Shown here piece by piece: positions 43,514-51,775 of a DNA stretch of 64,000 bases (within the stretch, counting starts at the first letter, position 1; each line of letters begins with the position of its first letter). Source of the stretch: Paractinoplanes polyasparticus (GTDB lineage: Bacteria; Actinomycetota; Actinomycetes; Mycobacteriales; Micromonosporaceae); contig NZ_JAHWFK010000062.1 of assembly GCF_019710575.1 (NCBI RefSeq), forward strand, positions 22,596 to 86,595, written 5' to 3'. A program made the translations under genes and the position numbers. A model generated the notes under the pieces. That model saw nothing but the letters and a program-made list of their open reading frames with translations. It did not search any database and had not been told where the DNA came from.

Positions 43514-44116
43514 GTGCCAACCGGCACCAGACGGGCCCGTGAACGCGCGAGCACGCGGGAACGAATCATCGAGGCCGCGTTGCACGTCCTGGAGACAGAG
43601 GGCGCCTCGGCGCTGACGATCCGGCGCATCGCCACCGACGTCGAATACACCGCACCGGTCGTCTATCAGCACTTCGCCAACAAGGACGCACTCGTACTGG
43701 AACTGGTGGCTCACGGCCACCGCCTGATGATGGCGGAGCTCGAGCAGGCCGCCCAGGAGCCCGACATCGACCGGCGCATGATGCAGCTGGCGTCCGAGTA
43801 CGTCCGGTTCGCCGGCGAGCACCCGGACCTGTATCAGGTCATGAACGACGATGCCGTCGACGCGGAGGAGCGCCGGCGCACAGCGGCCCCCGCCATCGGC
43901 GTGCTGAAAGACCTGCTCACCACCTGGTCGGACACGCACCACGTAGTCCTGGCTGATCTCGACGATGCCTGCGACATCGTCTGGGGCACGCTGTACGGCA
44001 TAGCGTCGCTCGGCCGCCTCAGCACCGTCGGCAGTGAGCGCGCCCGGCGACTCGCCCAGCAAGCGCTGGGTACGCTGCTTCGCGGCTGGCGGGCCGACCT
44101 GTCGGAAGACGCCTAG
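43514..44116 (+). CDS. TetR-family transcriptional repressor
   Basis: The 200-residue protein (GTG start, GAGGGGG upstream) has the TetR HTH: TRERIIEAALHVLETEGASA, LTIRRIATDVEYTAPVVYQHF, ANKDALVLELVAHG. The C-terminal ligand domain (MMQLASEYVRFAGEHPDLYQ, LLTTWSDTHHVVLADLDDAC) is of the WHG/TetR_C_13 kind. It faces the secreted NTF2-like gene at 44188. Tandem TAACG-N-CGTTA sites in front of that gene are the probable operator. A shared bidirectional terminator lies between the two. Confidence 0.92.
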   Translation: MPTGTRRARERASTRERIIEAALHVLETEGASALTIRRIATDVEYTAPVVYQHFANKDALVLELVAHGHRLMMAELEQAAQEPDIDRRMMQLASEYVRFAGEHPDLYQVMNDDAVDAEERRRTAAPAIGVLKDLLTTWSDTHHVVLADLDDACDIVWGTLYGIASLGRLSTVGSERARRLAQQALGTLLRGWRADLSEDA

Positions 44117-44125
44117 GCACCGAAA

Positions 44126-44169
44126 CGGCTCCGGCCCGGTCGCGTTTCCGCAGAACCGGGCCGAAGCCG
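44126..44169. terminator. bidirectional terminator between convergent TetR and NTF2-like genes
   Basis: CGGCTCCGGCCCGGT (44126-44140) pairs with ACCGGGCCGAAGCCG (44155-44169) with one mismatch and a 14-base loop. It sits ten bases past the TetR stop and 18 before the NTF2-like stop on the other strand. Confidence 0.75.
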
Positions 44170-44187
44170 CTGGGAGTCAGGACGGCA

Positions 44188-44751
44188 TCAGTTGCCGGTC
44201 GGGGTCCAGTCCGCGGGTAGACCGGAATCGCTCAGGATCTCGCCCCGGTTGTAGTAGTCGTCGCTCGACCGGATCAGGTTGCCCCGCAGCCGCAGCACGG
44301 TCACCGCCGGCACCGCGAACGGACGAGGCGCACCGGCGATGTGGCCGCTGAACACGCCCTCCACCACCGCCTCGTCACGCCCGCGAAATCCGCCCGTCAC
44401 CTCGAAGGCGAGATCGCCGACGAGCTGGTGGGATCCGGTCTCCCACTCCGTGACCCCTTCGCGACCGCGGAACACCAGGTTGAGAGCGCGGTCGGTGTAG
44501 ACAGCGTCCTTGGTGTACAGACGAGCGAGATCGCGAGTGTCGGTGGTCGTCCACGCGGCGGCCCAGCGCCGCGCGATCGCCGGCGCCTGATCCCTCTTCG
44601 AGCTCTGCTGCGCATGCCCGACGACCTGTTGGGTCCCGGCTTGCGCGGTTGCCTCCTTCGGGGCCGCCGTCGAGGGAGCTGTGGCGCCGGCAATGAAAGC
44701 CGCTACGGCCGCCGCTGCGGCGAGACCGGAAACGAAGATACGCGTACGCAT
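44188..44751 (-). CDS. secreted NTF2/SnoaL-like protein
   Basis: The 187-residue product has a signal peptide (MRTRIFVSGLAAAAAVAAFI, then AGATAPSTAAPKEA). The exported domain reads RRWAAAWTTTDTRDLARLYT, KDAVYTDRALNLVFRGREGV, FRGRDEAVVEGVFSGHIAGA and VTVLRLRGNLIRSSDDYYNR, the NTF2-like fold used by SnoaL and limonene-epoxide-hydrolase-type proteins. It probably binds a small molecule outside the membrane. Tandem palindromes at 44789-44819, just upstream of the start, indicate control by the neighbouring TetR repressor. Confidence 0.85.
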   Translation of the reverse strand: MRTRIFVSGLAAAAAVAAFIAGATAPSTAAPKEATAQAGTQQVVGHAQQSSKRDQAPAIARRWAAAWTTTDTRDLARLYTKDAVYTDRALNLVFRGREGVTEWETGSHQLVGDLAFEVTGGFRGRDEAVVEGVFSGHIAGAPRPFAVPAVTVLRLRGNLIRSSDDYYNRGEILSDSGLPADWTPTGN

Positions 44752-44788
44752 GTGAGTCTCCTTGCACTGAGTCGACGAGGCACGTCAA

Positions 44789-44819
44789 CTAACGTCGTTA
44801 CATTTTCTAACGCCGTTAG
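44789..44819. promoter_or_regulatory. tandem TetR-type operator TAACG-N-CGTTA
   Basis: CTAACGTCGTTAC (44789-44801) and CTAACGCCGTTAG (44807-44819) are two palindromes whose centres are 18 bases apart. They lie about 40 bases upstream of the secreted NTF2-like gene. A pair on nearly the same helix face suits two TetR dimers. Confidence 0.75.
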
Positions 44820-45209
44820 GTTAGGCGCACTCCACAGGCGGCGTCAACTGAGGACAGACGGCGAGCCAAGCAGAAGTAGAGGGCGTTGAGCAGGTGTCGC
44901 TCGGGCGAGGGACCGCCGACTGTCCACTCTCGACATCGCCACCGACCTGATCGATCACGCGCTCTGCGGCGGCCGCTGAGCCGTGCTGCACGAGGGCTCC
45001 GATATCGGTCACGGCCGACGAAAGACCTCTGAAATGAAGCAGGTGGTCGCCGACATCCAAGGCTGGCTCAAGGCCCACCGCTGAGGCTCCTGTCCCCCGC
45101 GCGAGCTACCCGAGAGTGTCCACTGCGCGGTGACGATTCCGGCGCGACATATCCATAGCGTTCATTGCAGCCGCGGCGCTGGAGCTCGCGGCCCCATGGA
45201 GGAGTCAAC
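44820..45209. other. intergenic stretch with a possible gene fragment
   Basis: A short piece ending at 45084 (MKQVVADIQGWLKAHR) looks like a C-terminal fragment of an unknown protein, and no start can be found for it. The CPBP gene's GGAGGAG site is at 45198-45204. Nothing else was seen. Confidence 0.3.
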
Positions 45210-46049
45210 ATGCGTCTGGTGAAGCAGTTCCTGGCAGTTGCGGCGATCGCCTTCATCGGCGGTCAGGGCATCGCCGCGGTGCAGGGCAACTCGTGGCTCA
45301 CCCTGATCGTCGGGCTCGTGACAGCGGTGCTCGCCGTCGTGGTCTACGCGTGGGTGGTCCGGCGCACCGAGCACCGCGCACCCACGGAGGTGGCCCGTAC
45401 GGGGGCCGTCGCGCGGCTCTTCCGGGGAGCACTGATCGGGGCGGCGATGTTCGCGGCCGTCATCGCCAACATCGCCTTCCTCGACGGTTACCACGTCCAC
45501 GGTCTGGGTTCGGTGACCGGTGCGCTGGGGCTGGTCGGGTTCATGGCCGCCGCCGCCGTGACCGAGGAGCTGCTGTTCCGTGGCGTGCTGTTCCGCATCA
45601 TCGAGGAACGGATCGGCACCTGGATCTCGCTGCTGCTGACCGGCGTGGTGTTCGGCCTCATGCACCTGTTCAACCCGGACGCGACCCTGTGGGGCGCGAC
45701 CGCCATCGCGATCGAGGCCGGTTTCATGCTCGCCGCCTGCTACGCCGCCACCCGCAACCTGTGGGTGCCGATCGGTCTGCATTTCGGCTGGAACCTCGCC
45801 GCCGGGGCCATTTTCAGCGTCGTCGTCTCCGGCAACGGCGAGTCGAAGGGGCTGCTGGACGCCACAACGTCGGGCCAGGCCTTGGTCACCGGCGGTGATT
45901 TCGGCCCCGAGGGGAGCCTGTACGCGGTGGCGGCGGGTGTGGCGATGACCGTCGTGTTCATGGGGCTGGCCCACCGCCGCGGTCACATCGTCCCGCGTCG
46001 CCGGCGCGCGGCCGGCGAACCGGCGGCGACGGCTACAGTTTCCCGATGA
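45210..46049 (+). CDS. CPBP-family intramembrane metalloprotease
   Basis: The 279-residue membrane protein has about eight helices. It carries the CPBP/Abi glutamate motif TEELLFRGVLFRIIEERIG, the first His motif VVFGLMHLFNP, and the last motif IGLHFGWNLAAG. These residues coordinate zinc in the membrane. Family members cleave prenylated or signal-like peptides or act in bacteriocin self-protection. The ATG at 45210 follows GGAGGAG. It overlaps the histidine kinase start by four bases (ATGA), making a protease-kinase-regulator operon. Confidence 0.9.
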   Translation: MRLVKQFLAVAAIAFIGGQGIAAVQGNSWLTLIVGLVTAVLAVVVYAWVVRRTEHRAPTEVARTGAVARLFRGALIGAAMFAAVIANIAFLDGYHVHGLGSVTGALGLVGFMAAAAVTEELLFRGVLFRIIEERIGTWISLLLTGVVFGLMHLFNPDATLWGATAIAIEAGFMLAACYAATRNLWVPIGLHFGWNLAAGAIFSVVVSGNGESKGLLDATTSGQALVTGGDFGPEGSLYAVAAGVAMTVVFMGLAHRRGHIVPRRRRAAGEPAATATVSR

Positions 46050-47203
46050 TCGACCTCCGGCGGGTCCCGGAGCGGTGGCGGCGCTGGGACGTCACCGTCC
46101 GGGACCTCCCGTTCGCGTTGCTGCTGGGCCTCCTGTCGGCGGTGCCGGCGATGCACCACAGCGGCACGCGACTCGGCGAGCTGCCGACCCGCCCGTTCGA
46201 CGCGTTGACGGCGCTGGTGGTCGCCCTGCAGTGCCTGCCGCTGGCCGTACGGCGGCGCTGGCCCGCCCTCAGCCTCGCCCTGGTCTCGCTCGGCTTCGCG
46301 ATCGACCAGCTCCGCGCCTACCACACGGTCGCGAGCGCGGCCCTGCCCATCGCGCTGCTCAGCACGGCACTGCACCTGGAACGCCACCGGCGTACCACCG
46401 TGGTGGTCCTCTCCGTGGCGTACGTCCCGCTGGCTGTGGCGCTGAGCCGGAGCGCATCGATCAAGGCCGTCGCCGACCTGGTCACGTTCTATCTCGCGCT
46501 GGCCATCGCCTGGGGCGTCGGCGCCTGGATGCGGCGGACCCGGGCCGCCGAGGCGGAGCAGCGCCGGCACGTGGCCGAGGCCACCCGTACCGCCGAACGC
46601 ACCCGCATCGCCCGCGAACTGCACGACGTCGTGACCCATCATGTGACCGCGATGGTGGTGCAGGCCGAGGCGGCGCGCTACCTGACCGCCACCCCCGACC
46701 GTCTCGACGAGAGCCTGACCGCGATCACCGGCACCGGCCGGCGGGCCATCACGGACCTTCGGCACCTGCTCGATCTGCTCAACCCCGACCACAGCACCGA
46801 GCCGCGCCTGCCGTCCGTCGGCGAGCTGCACACCCTGGTGGAACAGACCCGGCTGGCCGGGCAGCCGGTCGAGTTCACCGAGGGCGGCACACCGGCGGCG
46901 AGCGCGGGCAGCGCCGAGGTCGCGGCCTACCGGGTTGTGCAGGAGGCGCTGACCAACGCCCTCAAGTACGCCCACGGCAGGCGCACCACCGTGCATGTGC
47001 GCCACGGCGAGAAGGAGACCACTGTGGAGGTCAGCACCGATGGCGGTCCGGGTCCGGGCAGCGCGTCCCTCGGCGGCAGCGGGCGGGGTCTGACCGGGCT
47101 GCGGGAACGGGTCGTGGTGCTCGGCGGCGAGTTCAGCGCGGGCCGGCAGACCGGCGGCGGCTTCGTCGTGCGGGCCCGCATCCCCAGCGGGAGCCCGTCG
47201 TGA
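46046..47203 (+). CDS. two-component sensor histidine kinase (NarL/DesK type)
   Basis: The 385-residue kinase starts with four or five membrane helices (FALLLGLLSAVPAM, FDALTALVVALQCLPLAVRR, VVVLSVAYVPLAVAL, LVTFYLALAIAWGVGAW). The HisKA_3 motif follows, TRIARELHDVVTHHVTAMVV, with His in ELHDVV as the phosphoacceptor. ITDLRHLLDLL and a HATPase domain (VVQEALTNALKYAHGRRTTV, GGSGRGLTGLRERV) complete it. There is no extracellular domain, so it probably senses membrane state. It is coupled to genes on both sides by overlaps. Confidence 0.93.
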   Translation: MIDLRRVPERWRRWDVTVRDLPFALLLGLLSAVPAMHHSGTRLGELPTRPFDALTALVVALQCLPLAVRRRWPALSLALVSLGFAIDQLRAYHTVASAALPIALLSTALHLERHRRTTVVVLSVAYVPLAVALSRSASIKAVADLVTFYLALAIAWGVGAWMRRTRAAEAEQRRHVAEATRTAERTRIARELHDVVTHHVTAMVVQAEAARYLTATPDRLDESLTAITGTGRRAITDLRHLLDLLNPDHSTEPRLPSVGELHTLVEQTRLAGQPVEFTEGGTPAASAGSAEVAAYRVVQEALTNALKYAHGRRTTVHVRHGEKETTVEVSTDGGPGPGSASLGGSGRGLTGLRERVVVLGGEFSAGRQTGGGFVVRARIPSGSPS

Positions 47204-47859
47204 CCGTGTCGCTGCGGGTGTTGGTCTGCGACGACCAGCCGCTGATCCGTACGGGCTTCACCACGATCATCGGCGCCCAGCCCGACCTCGAGGTGGTGGG
47301 CGAGTGCGGGGACGGGCGGGCGGCGGTCGAGCTGGCCGGCCGGCTACGGCCGGACGTGGTGGTGATGGACGTACGGATGCCCGTGCTCGACGGCATCGAG
47401 GCGACCCGCCTGCTCGCCGGCGCCGGGGTGACCCACCCGGTGAAGGTGCTCGTGGTGACGACGTTCAACCTCGACGAGTACGTCTACGAGGCGCTGCGCG
47501 CGGGAGCGAGTGGATTCCTGCTCAAGGACGCCCCGCCGGCGCAGCTGCTGCACGGCATCCGTACCGTCGCGAGCGGTGCCGCGTTGCTGGCGCCGGAGGT
47601 GACCCGGCAGCTCTTGGGCCGGTACGCCGCGCGGATCCGTCCCGCTGAGGACACCCCGCAGGACGCGCCGCTGACCCCGCGCGAACTGGAGGTGCTGCGC
47701 CTGATCGCCGACGGCCGGTCCAACAGCGAGATCGCCGCGACCCTGGTGATCAGCCACGAGACCGTGAAGACGTACGTATCGCGCATCCTCACCAAGCTGG
47801 ACCTGCGGGACCGCGTGCAGGCTGTGGTCTATGCCTACCGCAGGGGCCTGGTGAACTGA
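47200..47859 (+). CDS. NarL/LuxR-type response regulator
   Basis: The 219-residue regulator has a receiver domain: VLVCDDQPLIRTGFTTIIGA, VVMDVRMPVLDGIEA with the phospho-Asp in VVMDV, VVTTFNLDEYVYEALRAGAS and FLLKDAPP. A LuxR HTH follows: LTPRELEVLRLIADGRSNSE, IAATLVISHETVKTYVSRIL. The GTG at 47200 overlaps the kinase stop (GTGA). It is the cognate partner of the kinase. Targets are not evident. Confidence 0.95.
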   Translation: MTVSLRVLVCDDQPLIRTGFTTIIGAQPDLEVVGECGDGRAAVELAGRLRPDVVVMDVRMPVLDGIEATRLLAGAGVTHPVKVLVVTTFNLDEYVYEALRAGASGFLLKDAPPAQLLHGIRTVASGAALLAPEVTRQLLGRYAARIRPAEDTPQDAPLTPRELEVLRLIADGRSNSEIAATLVISHETVKTYVSRILTKLDLRDRVQAVVYAYRRGLVN

Positions 47860-48499
47860 CTCTGGGCCCCAATCCGGGGGCATCCGCCGGACGCCGGAAC
47901 CGGCACGCAGGAGCCGAGAAAATCTATGTCGAACTTACTAGACTTTCTCGGCGGAGCCGGTTAACGTTTCTCTCGTTGACCGCAGAGATCGTTGAAGACG
48001 CAGACGCAGCAGGCTGAGCGTCAAGCAGGGCCCGGACCGTTCGTGGCTCGCTCAGCACCGCGATGGAGTGCATGACCGCACCCCAGCAAGACAATGCAGT
48101 GGCAAGACATCGCAGTGGCAAGACAAGACCTTGACGTAGTTCCAGGTCAGGGCACATTCAGGCAGGGCCGATGCAGGTTCGGGGTTCTGCCTGGCGCACG
48201 AGAGATCTGCCGTATGTGGGCGGGGCCATGAAGTTGCGTGGGGCTCCGACACCAGTGGATGGCACGACAGCAGTTCAGGTAATGGAAGCAGAGGAAAGGG
48301 AGGGTTCAGCACCGTTGGATCGCCCGCCGTCAGGACGCAGTTCCGGTTCTGGGGTGGACACCGCAGTCTCCATCGAACGTGAGGTGGTCTCCGGTCACGC
48401 TTATGCGATCCTCGCACCGCAAGCCGCTGAAGTTCGCGGCCGGTGCGGATACGACAAGCCGACGAACCTGTCGGTAGATGGTGTAGTAAACCCGTAACC
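47860..48499. other. intergenic stretch between the response regulator and the MerR-like gene
   Basis: A dyad CCGAGAAA (47914-47921) / TTTCTCGG (47944-47951) lies 55 bases past the response regulator and may end its transcript. A weaker dyad CCGAC (48459-48463) / GTCGG (48470-48474) lies 75 bases before the MerR-like gene and could be a regulator site in its promoter. No gene is convincing. Confidence 0.45.
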
Positions 48500-48531
48500 G
48501 AGGGCCCCGGCGCTTCCGCGCCGGGGCCCTC
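48500..48531. promoter_or_regulatory. perfect 14-bp hairpin in the leader of the MerR-like gene
   Basis: GAGGGCCCCGGCGC (48500-48513), loop TTCC, and GCGCCGGGGCCCTC (48518-48531) form a perfect stem. It sits between the presumed promoter and the GGAGGT site at 48537, close to the gene it precedes. It could be the terminator of an upstream short transcript or an attenuator for the MerR-like gene. Confidence 0.65.
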
Positions 48532-48548
48532 GTCATGGAGGTACCTGT

Positions 48549-48869
48549 ATGGCCCAACCGGATGACATGCTCGACGACGAGCATTACCCCGCCTACACAA
48601 TGGGTCGCGCCGCGGAGATCACCGGCGCTTCGCCGGACTTCCTGCGCCGACTCGACGAGGCGAAACTGATCATCCCGTTCCGGTCCGCCGGCGGGCACCG
48701 TCGCTACTCGCGATACCAGTTGCGTCTGGCCGCGCGGGCTCGCGAGATGGTCGACCGCGGCACCGCCCTGGAAGCCGCCTGCCGGATCATCATCCTCGAA
48801 GACCAGCTCGACGACGCTCTCCGGCACAATCAGAGCTACCGGCGTCAGCGGCACGCGGACGCTGCCTGA
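48549..48869 (+). CDS. MerR-like HTH regulator
   Basis: The 106-residue protein reads YTMGRAAEITGASPDFLRRL then DEAKLIIPFRSAGGHRRYSR. This is the MerR winged helix with its conserved GGHRRYS. A helical stretch (LRLAARAREMVDRGTALEAA) follows and there is no effector domain. GGAGGTACCTGT precedes the ATG. Short MerR-like proteins of this kind act as stress or developmental regulators in actinomycetes; that role here is inference. A strong hairpin lies in its leader. Confidence 0.88.
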   Translation: MAQPDDMLDDEHYPAYTMGRAAEITGASPDFLRRLDEAKLIIPFRSAGGHRRYSRYQLRLAARAREMVDRGTALEAACRIIILEDQLDDALRHNQSYRRQRHADAA

Positions 48870-48940
48870 TCCCATCTGGCGCTCCACTCACGGCCTGTGC
48901 GCGCTTCTCGCCATGCGGGAAGCGCCCCCGTCCACGGTGT

Positions 48941-49769
48941 TCAGCCGAAGAATGCTCGCAGGTCTTGGGCGACCAGCTCGGGCACCTCGAAAGCCGCGAA
49001 GTGTCCGCCACGATCGAACTCGGACCAGTGCGATTCCGGTGTTGTCGCGCTCGGCGAGCGGCCGGATGGTCTGGAAGTCGTCCTTGAAGACCGCGACCCC
49101 GAGGCGGCCGTGGCTGACCACTGTCTCCCGCGGCGGGTGCTGCTCGGCGTAGTGGTAGCGGACCGCGTCGGCCGAGGTGTTGGTGAGCCAGTACAGCGAG
49201 ACCTGGGCCAGCACCCGCTCGGGCGCGACCAGACTGGTGCCGTTGCCGAAGTTCTCGAACAGCTCGTTGTAGGCCAGCTGGCCGACCGGGGAGTCCGACA
49301 GCGCGGCCGCGATCGTCTGGGGCCGGGTGCCGTTCATCGAGTTGTAGCCCCGACCGACTGGAACCAGCCGGCGAACTCCAGGGCGGCGTACTCCTTCGGC
49401 CCGAACGCTTCGAACTCCGTCGGGTCACCGGAGGGAAACGAGAAGAGCTGAAGTACGTGCGCGCCCAGGAACCCGTCGGGGTCGAGCACCGCGAGCTCGC
49501 GGCCGATCATCGCGCCGCCGTCGCTGCCGTGCGAGCCGTAGGAGTCGTAGCCCAGCCGGCGCATCAGCGCGTCGTACACGCGGGCGACCCGGTCCATCGT
49601 CCAGCCGCTGTCGACGACCGGAGTGCTGAAGGCCATCCCCGGCATCGACGGGATGACGAGGTGAAAGTTGTCGGTGAGCAGCGGCACCAAATCGAGGAAC
49701 TCGGTGAACGAGCCCGGGTAGGTGTGCAGGAGCAACAGCGGCGTCGCATCCTCACGGGCCGACTGGCAC
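48941..49769 (-). pseudogene. epoxide hydrolase, truncated and frameshifted
   Basis: The minus strand carries alpha/beta-hydrolase pieces TPLLLLHTYPGSFTEFLDLV and FHLVIPSMPGMAFSTPV, then SHGSDGGAMIGRELAVLDPD (nucleophile elbow, Asp). In a shifted frame it continues MNGTRPQTIAAALSDSPVGQ with LYWLTNTSADAVRYHYAE. In a third frame it ends EFDRGGHFAAFEVPELVAQD then LRAFFG. These match epoxide hydrolase order. The N-terminal EHN domain is missing and at least two frameshifts occur. An intact relative starts at 49916 on the other strand. Confidence 0.82.
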
Positions 49770-49915
49770 CTGCAGCGCAGCCGTGTGGCCCGGCATCTGC
49801 GCACTCTGCAACAGGCCGGACTGGCCACGACACCGGTGTATTCGGTATCCGGTGTTGCAAGCTCACGACTCCAGTATTAGCGTTTGGTGGTGTCGAGCAC
49901 ATGAGGGAGGCAACC

Positions 49916-51001
49916 ATGAACCACGACCACGCGGCACCCGAGACCATCGCCCAGGACGTCCTCGACGATCTGCGGGATCGCCTGCGGGCGTTCCGGCCGG
50001 TGCCCGTCCCCGGCGGGCACGGCTGGAAGCGCGGCGTCGACCCGGACTACGTGGCCGAGCTCGTCGCCTACTGGGCGCAGTCGTACGACTGGCGGGTCCA
50101 CGAAGAGCGGATCCGACAGCTGCCCTGGACGTTGACCGGCACCCGGGCGATCCACCAGCGGTCCGAGCGGGCCGACGCCACGGCCGTGCTGCTGCTGCAC
50201 GGCTGGCCCGACTCGGTGCTCCGCTTCGAGCGCGTCCTGCCGCTGCTCGCCGACCATCACGTGGTCGTGCCGGCCCTGCCCGGCTACCCGTTCGCCGCCC
50301 CCGTTCCCGAGCGGGGCATGTCGGCCGACGAGATGGCCGGCGCGGTCGCCGACACCATGGCCGCCCTCGGCTACGACCGGTACGTGATCTCGGCCGGCGA
50401 CGTGGGCTGCGACGTCGCCGAGGCGCTGGCCGCCCGCCACCCCGGCCGCGTCGCCGCGCTGCACCTCACCGACGTGTCCCAGCACCACTTCCTTGTCGAC
50501 CCGCCCACCGACCTCTCGGAGGCCGAACGCGCCTACGTCGAGCGCGGCCACGACTGGCAGGCCCGCGAGGGCGGCTACATGCATGAGCAGTCCACCAAGC
50601 CGCACACGCTGGCCGCCGCCCTGGGCGACTCCCCCGCCGGCCTGGCCGCATGGATAGTGGAGAAGCTGCGCGGCTGGACCGACTGCGACGGCGACGTCGA
50701 GTCCGTCTTCACCCGTGACGAGCTGCTCACCTGGATCACCGCCTACTGGGTCACGGGCGCGATCGGCACGTCCTTCACCCCGTACGCGACCGCGAGCCCC
50801 CACTCCGCCCGCCTGACCCCGCCCGCAGTCTTCACGATCTACCCGCACGACCTGGTCAACGCCCCGCGTGAGTTCGCCGAGCGCTACTTCACCGTCCACA
50901 CGTGGCGGGAAGAGCCGGCGGGCGGTCACTTCGCGGCCTGGGAACAGCCGGCCCGCTACGCCGCTGCCGTCCACGAGGCCGCCCAGCTGACCAAGCCGTG
51001 A
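49916..51001 (+). CDS. epoxide hydrolase (EHN-type alpha/beta hydrolase)
   Basis: The 361-residue enzyme has the EHN N-terminal region (QDVLDDLRDRLRAFRPVPVP ... DPDYVAELVAYWAQSYDWRV ... RIRQLPWTLTGT). The oxyanion strand is VLLLHGWPDSVLRFERVLPL. The nucleophile elbow ISAGDVGCDVAEALAARHPG puts Asp in S-x-G-D-V-G. The terminal catalytic His is in EEPAGGHFAAWEQP. It opens epoxides to diols with water. GGGAGG precedes the ATG. It lies next to the dead copy on the opposite strand and could share a divergent promoter region with it. Confidence 0.9.
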   Translation: MNHDHAAPETIAQDVLDDLRDRLRAFRPVPVPGGHGWKRGVDPDYVAELVAYWAQSYDWRVHEERIRQLPWTLTGTRAIHQRSERADATAVLLLHGWPDSVLRFERVLPLLADHHVVVPALPGYPFAAPVPERGMSADEMAGAVADTMAALGYDRYVISAGDVGCDVAEALAARHPGRVAALHLTDVSQHHFLVDPPTDLSEAERAYVERGHDWQAREGGYMHEQSTKPHTLAAALGDSPAGLAAWIVEKLRGWTDCDGDVESVFTRDELLTWITAYWVTGAIGTSFTPYATASPHSARLTPPAVFTIYPHDLVNAPREFAERYFTVHTWREEPAGGHFAAWEQPARYAAAVHEAAQLTKP

Positions 51002-51172
51002 TTCCACGCCGTCCATGCAGGACGCTTCCACGATTCGTTGCCGTCGGCCCTCGGAGGGCAGGGGAAGGTCCGGGTCGAAAATCGCCGGTACGCCGGCAAT
51101 CAGCGGCGCCATGGCAGCCGACGGCAGACCGGCACGGCGAGCTCGCTGGGCGGACTCGGCCGCGCACCGCGT

Positions 51173-51190
51173 TTACCGTACGTTCGGTAA
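51173..51190. promoter_or_regulatory. operator TTACCG-TACGTT-CGGTAA before the TetR gene
   Basis: This 18-base inverted repeat ends nine bases before the TetR start codon. Its arms and length match the perfect palindrome TTACCAAACGTTTGGTAA at 52675-52692 upstream of the convergent PPOX gene. Confidence 0.8.
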
Positions 51191-51199
51191 TGTTGGCGT

Positions 51200-51775
51200 A
51201 TGGGTCGGGCGCCGAGTGTTGACGATGCGGTGCTGCTGAGGCACCTCACCGAGATCTTCCGTCAGTCGGGCTACGAGGGAGCGTCGTTGACGGCCCTGTC
51301 GTCGGCATCGGGGCTGCACCGGGCGAGCCTCTATCACCGCTTTCCCAGCGGAAAACCCGGCATGGCAGCGGCCGTGCTCGAATCCGTGGAGCACGCGTTC
51401 GCCGACATCGTCGCGCCGCTGACGTCCGAGAGCGACCCGACGGCCGCGGTGGAAGAGATGGCCCGCCGCGTCGGCGTGTTCTATGCCCAGGGCCGCCTCG
51501 CCTGCGTTCTCGACACGATGACGTTGCGGGGCGCGCCGGACGACATCCGAGCGCGGGCCGCGCACCTGGCCACCAGCTGGTTGACCGCGATGGCCGACGT
51601 CGCCCGGCGGGCCGGCGCGTCCGAAGAGGACGCTCGGCGCCGGGCCCGGGCGGCGCTGGTCCGCATCGAGGGGTCGCTGATTCTGGCCCGCGTGCTGGAC
51701 GATCCGGCGGAGTTTCAGCTTGCGCTGGCGGAACTGCCCCAGATGCTCATCCGGCGGCCGGCACCGGCGGGTTGA
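51200..51775 (+). CDS. TetR-family repressor (LmrA/YxaF-like)
   Basis: The 191-residue protein has the HTH VLLRHLTEIFRQSGYEGASL, TALSSASGLHRASLYHRFPS, then GKPGMAAAVLESVEHAF. The LYHRFPSGK form and the C-terminal region (GVFYAQGRLACVLDTMTLRG, RARAALVRIEGSLILARVLD) resemble LmrA/YxaF-type TetR regulators. It almost certainly binds the 18-base palindrome just upstream and its twin at 52675. It would then control itself and the PPOX gene, with which its 3' end overlaps by 29 bases. Confidence 0.92.
   Translation: MGRAPSVDDAVLLRHLTEIFRQSGYEGASLTALSSASGLHRASLYHRFPSGKPGMAAAVLESVEHAFADIVAPLTSESDPTAAVEEMARRVGVFYAQGRLACVLDTMTLRGAPDDIRARAAHLATSWLTAMADVARRAGASEEDARRRARAALVRIEGSLILARVLDDPAEFQLALAELPQMLIRRPAPAG

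Noticed and set aside
48171..48497. A 108-residue frame before the MerR-like gene
   Set aside because: It has no ribosome site and no natural domain, and it runs through probable promoter sequences.
49457..49915. An upstream extension of the epoxide hydrolase reading frame
   Set aside because: It is the antisense of the dead epoxide hydrolase. The start at 49916 has GGGAGG and gives the normal family length.
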